From an uncultured Bacilli bacterium (GTDB lineage Bacteria > Bacillota_I > Bacilli_A > RF39 > UBA660), in the NCBI GenBank assembly GCA_947623645.1, contig CANQHK010000082.1:1-5327 (forward strand): a DNA stretch of 5,327 nucleotides. Direction: 5' to 3'. Positions 1 to 5,040 of the stretch are shown here, piece after piece. The notes beneath the pieces were generated by a model. It had not been told where the DNA came from. It searched no databases and was given only the letters and a program-made list of their open reading frames with translations. Both the position numbers and the translations under genes were made by a program. How positions within the stretch are numbered: the stretch's first letter is position 1; every line of letters begins with the position of its first letter.

Positions 1-7
1 TTTGGAT

Positions 8-72
8 AAATTATTTTACAAATTTTTTGGTTTTTTTATTTTACAAATAGTACGTCAAATTATTTTGCAAAT
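8..72. repeat. Three iterated 13-bp direct repeats upstream of the DGR target promoter
   Basis: The motif TTATTTTACAAAT occurs at 11-23 and 36-48, and again with one change (TTATTTTGCAAAT) at 60-72. The start-to-start spacing is 25 and 24 bp. The first and third copies share three further upstream bases (AAA). The last copy ends 36 bp before the -35 box. Regular spacing just upstream of a promoter suggests iterated binding sites for a DNA-binding protein, but the AT-rich composition makes chance similarity possible. I see no gene in 1-108. Confidence 0.5.
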
Positions 73-108
73 CTATAAAAAATCTCACAAAAAACGTATA
101 TTTGTCTA

Positions 109-138
109 TTGACATGGGGGGGGGTAGTATGGTATACT
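109..138 (+). promoter_or_regulatory. Sigma-A-like promoter of the DGR target gene with a G9 spacer tract
   Basis: A perfect -35 box TTGACA lies at 109-114 and a -10 box TATACT at 133-138, with an 18-bp spacer. TG at 130-131 followed by one base makes an extended -10. A start site near 145 would leave a leader of about 20 nt, containing the Shine-Dalgarno AGGGAG at 150-155, before the GTG start at 166. The spacer contains nine consecutive G residues (116-124), so its length may vary by slippage. The -35/-10 assignment is strong; transcription itself is inferred. Confidence 0.82.
116..124 (+). repeat. Poly-G (G9) homopolymer in the promoter spacer
   Basis: Nine consecutive G residues sit between the -35 and -10 boxes, in DNA that is otherwise mostly A and T. 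Homopolymeric G or C tracts of this length are typical slipped-strand mispairing sites. Losing one G would give the optimal 17-bp spacer; gaining one would give 19. Confidence 0.9.
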
Positions 139-165
139 TGATGTAAAGTAGGGAGATGTAAGATA

Positions 166-2028
166 GTGAAAGCGAGAAATTTAAAAATATTATGTTTAGT
201 TTTGGGGATTGTTAGTATATTTTCCATTTTTGTTTTAAAACGTTCCTACGCTCTTTTTGAAAATGATATTGAAGCAAAAAAAATAAGTGTTGTAGTTGGA
301 AATTTAAATTATAGCTTTATTTTAGATGAAGATATCGAGAAGGGCATTTATGTTGATGCAGGTGGATATAAAGTGGTTCATATAGAACTTTCAAGCACCA
401 ATGAAATTGATAGCAAATATGCTTTTGTTTACAAAACAACAGCTAATGTAAAAGTAGGTTATATTGAAAGTAGTGATAAACTTGTAACAAGTCCTTCTAC
501 TGATACAATCAAACCCAATGAAACGAAACAAATTTATTTAGCAATCCATAATCAAAATAATAACGCAGTACGTCTAGAAATTAGTCTTCGAGGAGGTCTT
601 GTAAATAACGATGTAGATGTAGAAAATGGATTTACAAGGATAACAGAAAAAGCAAGTGATGTTTATAAAGATAGTGTTTTAAATGGAACTGATCCAGTTT
701 TAGGGGAAGGTATGATTCCTATAACTTTAAGTCGAAATGGAACCGTACATTATGCAAGTCTTTATTCTGAATGGTATAGTTACGCTGGAAAAGAATGGGC
801 GAATGCTGTAATTCTAGTAAACAAACCAAGTAAAACGTATCAAGTTGGAGATATAATTGAAGAAAAAGATATCCAAAGCTATTTCGTATGGATTCCAAGA
901 TACCGTTATAAACTCTTTAATTTAGAATCTTATTCAACAGCAGTAGAAACACTCGTAGATAAAAAAGATGATACGGATGATGCTACACACAATATATTAG
1001 GTTCAGCAAAACTTATAGACATCCAATTTGAAACAAAAGAAAAAGTAACTCAAAATAAAGAAGGAGAATGTGCACCAGATAATACTTCAGGTGGAGGAAC
1101 AAATTGCAAAGTAGGAAATTATATGACACATCCAGCATTTGTAAGTTTAAATGTTGATGGTTTTTGGGTAGGAAAGTTTGAAACAGGATATAATCAAAGT
1201 ACAGACACGAATAGTCCTATTACTACAACAAGTGGATGGACTATAGCTGGAGCACAACAAAACAAAAAATCGGAAGCAAACGTTATTGTAAAGCCGAATG
1301 TCTATTCATGGAGAAATATAACCGTAGGGAACATTTTTAATACAGCCTTAAATTATAAAAGAGATTTAGGAAGTCATATGATGAAAAATACAGAGTGGGG
1401 AGCTGTCGCCTATCTTGCTCAATCCGGATACGGAATTGGAAATGAGATAAGAATTAACAATAACAGTGAATATAAAACAGGTTATTCTTCTGCACCAAAT
1501 CTTGATCAAAGTAGTTATCAAGGAAAATATGGAAATACTTTAGATATGACCCAACCATATAATACACCTATTGGCTATTTAGCAAGTACAACGGGAAATA
1601 TCACAGGAATATATGATATGGCAGGGGGAACTCACGAATATATGGCATCTTATATGGAAGGATATGCTGATAAAAACTCTCAAAATATAACTTCAGGAAT
1701 TACCTCTTCTGATTTAACAACTTATGCAAAATATTTTGATATATATTCAAAAAGTAGTAGTTGGAGAAGTTATAATTATCGTATTCTTGGAGATGCAACA
1801 GGGGAGATGGGACCATTTTATTATTACTATGACATTGACGGAAATAAGAGAAACCATAATGCCTGGTTTGCCGACGCTTCGTACTTTGTTGAGGCTGCTT
1901 ACCCCTGGGTCCATCGAGGCGGGCCTTTCAGCTATGGAGTTTTGGCAGGCCAGTTCTACTTCTCTAGGTACACAGGTGGTGTCTACGCGTACATTGGTTC
2001 CCGCCTCGTGCTCGCACAAGAGAGTTGA
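166..2028 (+). CDS. DGR target (variable) protein: N-terminal anchor plus FGE-sulfatase/C-type-lectin-like C-terminal domain
   Basis: This 620-residue protein is the target diversified by the DGR. The start is GTG at 166, about 10 nt after AGGGAG. Residues 1-7 are basic and residues 8-24 form a hydrophobic segment. Ser27-Tyr28-Ala29 could be a signal peptidase site; if it is not cleaved, the segment anchors the protein. Residues about 35-150 look like a beta-rich, Ig-like stalk. From about 239 (YFVWIPRYRY) to the end the sequence resembles formylglycine-generating-enzyme (FGE-sulfatase) folds: GFWVGKFETG at 332-341, WGAVAYLA from 411, GIYDMAGGTHEY from 481 (family DMAGNVWEW), and GSRLVLA at 611-617 (family GFRLV). 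This C-type-lectin-like fold is the usual DGR target. The last 53 codons contain the VR. Twelve varied residues (571, 573, 579, 583, 587, 589, 590, 598, 600, 602, 607, 609) are Ala, Tyr, Tyr, His, Pro, Ser, Tyr, Tyr, Ser, Tyr, Tyr, Tyr. Surface ligand binding is inferred; the ligand is unknown. Confidence 0.93.
   Translation: MKARNLKILCLVLGIVSIFSIFVLKRSYALFENDIEAKKISVVVGNLNYSFILDEDIEKGIYVDAGGYKVVHIELSSTNEIDSKYAFVYKTTANVKVGYIESSDKLVTSPSTDTIKPNETKQIYLAIHNQNNNAVRLEISLRGGLVNNDVDVENGFTRITEKASDVYKDSVLNGTDPVLGEGMIPITLSRNGTVHYASLYSEWYSYAGKEWANAVILVNKPSKTYQVGDIIEEKDIQSYFVWIPRYRYKLFNLESYSTAVETLVDKKDDTDDATHNILGSAKLIDIQFETKEKVTQNKEGECAPDNTSGGGTNCKVGNYMTHPAFVSLNVDGFWVGKFETGYNQSTDTNSPITTTSGWTIAGAQQNKKSEANVIVKPNVYSWRNITVGNIFNTALNYKRDLGSHMMKNTEWGAVAYLAQSGYGIGNEIRINNNSEYKTGYSSAPNLDQSSYQGKYGNTLDMTQPYNTPIGYLASTTGNITGIYDMAGGTHEYMASYMEGYADKNSQNITSGITSSDLTTYAKYFDIYSKSSSWRSYNYRILGDATGEMGPFYYYYDIDGNKRNHNAWFADASYFVEAAYPWVHRGGPFSYGVLAGQFYFSRYTGGVYAYIGSRLVLAQES
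1867..2016 (+). repeat. DGR variable repeat (VR)
   Basis: This 150-bp copy aligns without gaps to 2226-2375 (offset 359) and ends 12 bp before the target gene's last base. It differs at 16 positions. Fifteen are opposite TR adenines (VR 1876, 1877, 1882, 1900, 1912, 1924, 1925, 1931, 1933, 1957, 1963, 1964, 1969, 1984, 1990): eight to T, five to C and two to G. The sixteenth, T1899 opposite G2258, is a silent third base of an Ala codon. Homology stops abruptly at both ends. This is the adenine-specific signature of mutagenic retrohoming. Confidence 0.98.
1991..2016 (+). promoter_or_regulatory. IMH-like 3' end of the VR (initiation of mutagenic homing)
   Basis: The last 26 bp of VR are identical to TR. 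Positions 1994-2015 contain no adenine and are GC-rich (15 of 22) in an AT-rich setting. In the Bordetella phage BPP-1 DGR, a GC-rich element at the 3' end of VR fixes the site and direction of cDNA integration. This segment has the same place and character. The assignment rests on position and composition. Confidence 0.7.
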
Positions 2029-2044
2029 TTTGTTGAAAACAAAT
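2028..2044 (+). promoter_or_regulatory. Hairpin/cruciform with GAA loop just downstream of VR
   Basis: A perfect 7-bp inverted repeat (ATTTGTT at 2028-2034, AACAAAT at 2038-2044) encloses a GAA loop. It begins at the last base of the target gene's stop codon, 12 bp after VR ends. A small hairpin/cruciform directly after the IMH is a known DGR target-recognition element in BPP-1 and related elements. Position, stem length and purine loop fit that role. Confidence 0.7.
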
Positions 2045-2072
2045 TAATCTCGATAACTTTTTTTCTTGATAT

Positions 2073-2108
2073 GTCCCGCCCGCCCTTCTTTTTCTTGGCG
2101 GGCGGGAC
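2073..2108. repeat. GC-rich 12-bp perfect stem-loop between VR and TR
   Basis: GTCCCGCCCGCC at 2073-2084 is the exact reverse complement of 2097-2108, with a 12-nt pyrimidine loop (2085-2096). The stem is almost all G and C in an AT-rich stretch. No T run follows on either strand, so it is not a standard intrinsic terminator, although it could still block or stabilise a transcript end. It could also be an extra DNA structure at the homing site or a boundary between target mRNA and TR RNA. The stem is certain; the role is not. Confidence 0.75.
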
Positions 2109-2225
2109 TCCAAATGAATGGCATTTATAGTATTCCTAAATTTCATACATTTAGCGGATACGGAAAATATAAATGTAGGTCATAGGTTGCAAAAATTAAC
2201 TCATTCTTATTTTTTGTTTTTTACT

Positions 2226-2375
2226 TTTGCCGACAATTCGAACTTTGTTGAGGCTGCGAACCCCTGGGTCAATCGAGGCGGGAATTTCAACAATGGAGTT
2301 TTGGCAGGCCAGTTCAACTTCAATAGGAACACAGGTGGTGTCAACGCGAACATTGGTTCCCGCCTCGTGCTCGCA
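2226..2375 (+). ncRNA. DGR template repeat (TR), transcribed as template RNA
   Basis: This is the 150-bp donor copy paired with VR at 1867-2016. It has 35 adenines; 24 are the first two bases of 12 AAY codons and 11 lie elsewhere. All 15 adenine substitutions seen in VR fall within the 24, and none at the other 11. GC content is 52% (78 of 150), well above the surroundings. Read in the VR codon frame it stays open and meets TAA two codons later, which produces an apparent 87-codon ORF from 2118 that I do not regard as a gene. In DGRs, TR RNA is copied by the RT into adenine-mutagenised cDNA. No convincing dedicated promoter is visible in 2109-2225. Confidence 0.97.
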
Positions 2376-2377
2376 GA

Positions 2378-2481
2378 CTAAAATATAAAAGAATTTATCT
2401 TCATCATAATTAATGCAATAAAAAATATCTATGATATTCTTTGCAATTTGTTTACGGACTTCATTATGATGCTTATTTTAG
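2378..2481 (+). ncRNA. Nested structured RNA immediately 3' of TR (candidate priming/spacer region)
   Basis: Four perfect helices nest inside each other, beginning two bases after TR: 2378-2385 with 2474-2481 (8 bp), 2402-2410 with 2463-2471 (9 bp), 2414-2418 with 2441-2445 (5 bp), and 2424-2429 with 2433-2438 (6 bp, TAT loop). In the BPP-1 DGR, the RNA downstream of TR is needed for cDNA priming and for binding Avd and RT. This structure occupies that place. Pairing was found by eye and is AT-rich, so exact boundaries are provisional. Confidence 0.65.
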
Positions 2482-2521
2482 AAACTTATGACCTTTCTAG
2501 AAATAGATAAAAAATTAAACA

Positions 2522-2616
2522 AGGGAGATTGTGGTAAGTAGTAAAATGGCGAAAATCTTAATCTCTAAGTAACTGCCCAAAATGAATTGCTCTAATTTTT
2601 GGCAGTTCCCTCTTTT
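2522..2616 (+). ncRNA. Second structured stretch with a terminator-like hairpin before the accessory operon
   Basis: Two stems are visible: 2525-2530 with 2560-2565 (GAGATT/AATCTC, 6 bp), and 2571-2577 with 2601-2607 (AACTGCC/GGCAGTT, 7 bp), extended past one bulged C by AAAA/TTTT (2579-2582 with 2597-2600). A short outer pairing (2522-2524 with 2609-2611) would close a three-way junction. CCCTCTTTT follows the second stem, so it could be a weak terminator or attenuator at the 3' end of the TR RNA. It could equally be a leader RNA of the operon. I do not recognise a known riboswitch. Confidence 0.45.
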
Positions 2617-2634
2617 AAGGGTACTTATGTAGTG

Positions 2635-2675
2635 TTTTTCATTTCATATAAATTAATTTTATATAAAATGAAAAA
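2635..2675. repeat. Near-perfect 20-bp palindrome upstream of the accessory operon
   Basis: Arms 2635-2654 and 2655-2675 are inverted copies with one mismatch and one single-base offset, centred at 2654/2655. The palindrome lies 24 bp before the MutS-like gene. It could be an operator for a dimeric repressor, a cruciform, or an RNA hairpin. A T run precedes it and an A run follows it. Low sequence complexity limits confidence in any function. Confidence 0.55.
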
Positions 2676-2698
2676 AATATATGAGTAGGGTGTAGTAA

Positions 2699-3076
2699 AT
2701 GAGCAAAATATTTAATAAATATGTGGAATTAAAAAAACAAAATTCAGAAAAAATGTATTTGTTTAAATCGGGTAAATTTTATATTTTTTTAGCTGATGAT
2801 TGTGAAAGAATTAATCAATATGTCGTTTTAAAAAAGACGAATTTTTCAAAAGAATGCCAAAAGTGTGGTTTTCCAGAAAATGTTTTGGACGATTATCTAA
2901 GAGTTTTTCAAAATCATCACTTAGAAATTGAAATTATCCAAGATTTTACTTTGAAAGATACCAATTCTTTGTATCGTTATATAGAAAGTTTAGATATAAA
3001 CAAAATATCGCCAATCGAAGCATTTGAACATTTAGTAAGAATAAAGGAGATTGCCGAAAATGAAAAAAGAAGTTGA
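2699..3076 (+). CDS. MutS-domain-I-like DGR accessory protein
   Basis: This 125-residue protein corresponds to the N-terminal mismatch-recognition domain of MutS standing alone. Residues 1-34 follow the family pattern, with YVELKKQ at 8-14 and LFKSGKFYIFLADD at 21-34 (MutS: FFRMGDFYELFFEDA). CGFPENVLDDYL at 56-67 matches the GVP-type turn and helix, and LEIEII follows as the last strand. Its size matches domain I, and there is no clamp, connector or ATPase domain. The Phe-X-Glu motif that contacts mismatched bases is Phe27-Tyr28-Ile29 here, so the glutamate is missing. MutS-like small ORFs have been reported as alternative DGR accessory genes. AGGGTG at 2687-2692 is a modest Shine-Dalgarno. 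The gene overlaps the following avd by 17 nt, suggesting translational coupling. A role in template or cDNA binding is inferred. Confidence 0.78.
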   Translation: MSKIFNKYVELKKQNSEKMYLFKSGKFYIFLADDCERINQYVVLKKTNFSKECQKCGFPENVLDDYLRVFQNHHLEIEIIQDFTLKDTNSLYRYIESLDINKISPIEAFEHLVRIKEIAENEKRS

Positions 3077-3419
3077 AGATCTAAAAATCTATAAAACCTA
3101 TTTAGAACTTATTAATTATATAGAAATGATTACGGAGAAGTATCCCAAAAGTACAAAAAATGGATTAGTTGCAAGTATTAAAACCAATTTGTATGAAGGA
3201 ATCAAATATATTTTACTTGCTTATAAAAGTTTTGATAAAAAAGAAAAATTAGCTTATTTGAGCAATCTCGATGTCACTTTAAAAATGTTAAAAATGTTTG
3301 CTCGGATTTCTTATAGAAAGAAATATATCAACGTTAAAAATTATGAAGCTTGGAGTAGGAAAATAAACAGTGTCTGTATTTCTCTTGGAGGATGGGTAAA
3401 TTTATGTCTAAAACAATAA
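3060..3419 (+). CDS. avd: Avd-family DGR accessory protein (four-helix bundle)
   Basis: This is a 119-residue, lysine-rich, almost wholly helical protein. In the BPP-1 DGR, Avd is a homopentameric four-helix bundle that binds the RT and the TR RNA and is essential for cDNA synthesis. Family marks here are Lys27-Tyr28-Pro29-Lys30-Ser31 after helix 1 (Avd relatives: RFPKS) and Leu109-Gly110-Gly111-Trp112 near the C-terminus (family: LLGGWLK). I chose ATG 3060 because AAGGAG at 3044-3049 lies 10 nt upstream; the in-frame TTG at 3051 would sit only one base from it. The gene overlaps the MutS-like gene by 17 nt and the RT gene by 16 nt, consistent with one mRNA and coupled translation. Length matches the family. 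Confidence 0.9.
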   Translation: MKKEVEDLKIYKTYLELINYIEMITEKYPKSTKNGLVASIKTNLYEGIKYILLAYKSFDKKEKLAYLSNLDVTLKMLKMFARISYRKKYINVKNYEAWSRKINSVCISLGGWVNLCLKQ

Positions 3420-4432
3420 AGAATTGTTTTTATCAAAATTTGACTTTTCAAAAGTTATTAGACGCTCATCAAAGAGCATCCATTGGAAAAAAGACAAAAA
3501 AAGAAATTATTTTATTTGAAATGGACTTAGAGAGTAATTTGATTCGAATTATGGATGATATAAAAAATGGTACCTATAAATTTGGAAATTATCGAGAATT
3601 TACAGTTTATGAACCGAAAGAAAGAGTTATTAAATCGTTACCTTATCGGGATCGAGTTGTTCATCAATGGTATGTAGAGGAATTTATAAAACCGTATTTT
3701 TTTAAGCGATTTATTCCGACAACTTTTGCTTGCCTAGATGGACGAGGGACACATAAAGCGGTAGAAAAAGTACAGGAATATATGCGAAAAATGAAAAAGA
3801 AGTATTCCACTTATTATATTTTAAAATGTGATATTAAAAAGTATTTTTATAGTATTGACAAAGAAATTTTATTTTCTATTTTAAAGGATCGAATTCAAGA
3901 TAAAAAAATATTAGAATTTAGTAAAATCATTTTAGATGATGGTAATGTTATAGGAATTCCCATTGGTAATTTTACGAGTCAATATTTTGCCAATATATAT
4001 TTGGATAAGTTTGATCATTTTGTAAAGGAAGAACTTCGTGTAAAAAAATATGTTCGCTATATGGATGATTTTATTCTTTTTTTAAGAACCAAAGAAGAGG
4101 CAAAGGAATTATTAGAAAAAATAAAAAAATTTCTTCACGAAAATTTAAATTTACAGTTGAATTCCAAAAGCAAATATTTTCCGAATAAACTTGGAATTGA
4201 TTTTTGTGGCTATCGTATTTATGAAACTCATATTTTACTTCGAAAACGATTTAAAAAGAAATTTAAAAAGAGTATTCGATTATGGAAAAAATTAAAAAAA
4301 GAAAACCGTTTTTATCGTCAAAAATGTCTTTTGAGTTATTCTTCTTATAAAGGACATGCGAAACATAGTAATTCGTATTCTTTTATAAAAAAAATGGATG
4401 AAATGATTCAAAATCAACATATTTTTGAATAG
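3404..4432 (+). CDS. DGR reverse transcriptase
   Basis: This 342-residue RNA-directed DNA polymerase would copy TR RNA into cDNA with errors at adenines. Motifs in order are: LPYRDRVVHQ at 79-88; catalytic Asp143 in CDIKKYFYSID; IGNFTSQ at 187-193, where the Ser-Gln variant is typical of DGR RTs rather than the usual Gln-Gly; YMDD at 219-222 with the two catalytic aspartates 221 and 222; and GYRI from 269. A basic C-terminal part (RKRFKKKFKKS, then SYSSYKGHAKH) resembles the thumb region. All polymerase aspartates are present, so it looks active. I prefer ATG 3404: GGAGG at 3387-3391 directly abuts the alternative ATG 3392, leaving no spacer for it. The gene overlaps avd by 16 nt. Confidence 0.97.
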   Translation: MSKTIKNCFYQNLTFQKLLDAHQRASIGKKTKKEIILFEMDLESNLIRIMDDIKNGTYKFGNYREFTVYEPKERVIKSLPYRDRVVHQWYVEEFIKPYFFKRFIPTTFACLDGRGTHKAVEKVQEYMRKMKKKYSTYYILKCDIKKYFYSIDKEILFSILKDRIQDKKILEFSKIILDDGNVIGIPIGNFTSQYFANIYLDKFDHFVKEELRVKKYVRYMDDFILFLRTKEEAKELLEKIKKFLHENLNLQLNSKSKYFPNKLGIDFCGYRIYETHILLRKRFKKKFKKSIRLWKKLKKENRFYRQKCLLSYSSYKGHAKHSNSYSFIKKMDEMIQNQHIFE

Positions 4433-4441
4433 AAAAATTTT

Positions 4442-4477
4442 AAGAGGTGATGAAGTAAATCGCAGACCCTCTTTTTT
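4442..4477 (+). terminator. Weak intrinsic terminator after the RT gene
   Basis: AAGAGG (4442-4447) can pair with CCTCTT (4468-4473), with a 20-nt loop, and the stem runs into six T residues (4472-4477). It starts 9 nt after the RT stop codon. The short stem and large loop make it weak, but the place and the T run fit the end of the accessory operon. The same left arm can also pair with 4504-4511. Confidence 0.45.
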
Positions 4478-4608
4478 CTTTGACATTTTTTTACATATTT
4501 TAACACCTCTTGACAGGAAAAAGTTTGAAATTCGCGAACTTTAAAAATTTTAGGAAAACATTTCAAAAGTTTTTACGAATAATAATAGTAGGAGGTGAAA
4601 ATTACAGA

Positions 4609-4998
4609 ATGAATGAAATCGATGAAATACTCGAAGAAATTGATTTTGAATATCTACCACGGGTAGTGATGGAAGATACTACTTTTAAGTCTCTCATACA
4701 AGGTTATGAAACAAGGAATATTATGAGCGCCATCATCCATGAAGCAACAAAGGTACCTTTACAAGATTTGCAAGGAGCTCGGTATGAGGGAGGAGAATTA
4801 CCCAAACTAAAAAAGATGCAAAAAGGAAGGAGTGCGGATGTTATTGTTCATACTCAAAATGATGTTCACATTGCGATAGAAATGAATCGTTCTTATTATT
4901 TTGGAGTAGAAGTCAAAAATGCAATCTATGCTTTTTCCCTCTTTATCCAGTATTCGAAACCCAAAGATATGAAGAAAATGATTATAGACATCATTTAA
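4609..4998 (+). pseudogene. Truncated PD-(D/E)XK family transposase/nuclease (Rpn-like), N-terminal part
   Basis: The 129 residues match the N-terminal part of the PD-(D/E)XK transposase-like (Rpn/recombination-promoting nuclease) family. A DTTFKSLI-type opening is followed by Asp77 in SADVIV and Glu91-Met92-Asn93 in IAIEMN, which correspond to the D...ExK/Q nuclease core; Asn93 is a departure at the third position. Members are usually some 250-350 residues, but here a TAA stop comes soon after the core, followed by unrelated DNA and the next gene's ribosome site. The gene therefore seems to have lost its 3' half. GGAGGTG at 4591-4597 lies 11 nt before ATG 4609. An upstream in-frame TTG (4510) would add 33 residues but has no ribosome site. 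It is probably a decayed remnant, although an expressed short protein is possible. Confidence 0.75.
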
Positions 4999-5040
4999 GA
5001 CAGTTAAGTATAGTCATTAAATAGCTAGGAGGATCTATTT

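Larger units (their letters stand above)
166..4432 (+). mobile_element. Complete diversity-generating retroelement cassette
   Basis: All parts of a DGR are present on one strand: target gene with VR, IMH-like end, post-VR hairpin, TR, structured RNA 3' of TR, MutS-like accessory, Avd and RT. DGRs are not mobile in the usual sense; they rewrite their own target. No integrase, phage structural gene or terminal repeat is seen in the window. The target has an N-terminal membrane or secretion segment, which suggests a cell-surface protein rather than a phage tail fibre. Confidence 0.95.

Noticed and set aside
2073..2108. GC-rich stem-loop as a standard intrinsic terminator
   Set aside because: No T run follows the stem on either strand; kept as a stem-loop of unknown role.
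1724..2146. Overlapping ORFs on both strands within and after the 3' end of the target gene (1724-2047 +, 1747-2019 -, 1964-2146 -)
   Set aside because: They are frame shadows of the target gene and VR, with low-complexity or unnatural protein sequence and no family resemblance.
2168..2213. Promoter for TR RNA around TATAAA (2168-2173) or TTGCAA/TATTTT (2187-2213)
   Set aside because: Spacings of 20 and 15 bp and poor -35 matches; not distinguishable from AT-rich background.
2118..2381. 87-codon ORF covering the template repeat
   Set aside because: It is open because TR copies the coding frame of VR; it has no convincing ribosome site, and TR works as RNA template.
3051..3059. TTG 3051 as the avd start
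   Set aside because: It lies one base from AAGGAG; ATG 3060 has a 10-nt spacing.
3392..3403. ATG 3392 as the RT start
   Set aside because: It directly abuts GGAGG (3387-3391) with no spacer; ATG 3404 has a usable 12-nt spacing.
4292..4486. 64-codon minus-strand ORF over the RT 3' end
   Set aside because: Antisense shadow of the RT gene and its terminator; Phe/Lys-rich because of AT-rich DNA.
4480..4515. TTGACA at 4480-4485 and at 4510-4515 as promoter -35 boxes for the truncated transposase gene
   Set aside because: No acceptable -10 box lies 16-18 bp downstream of either.
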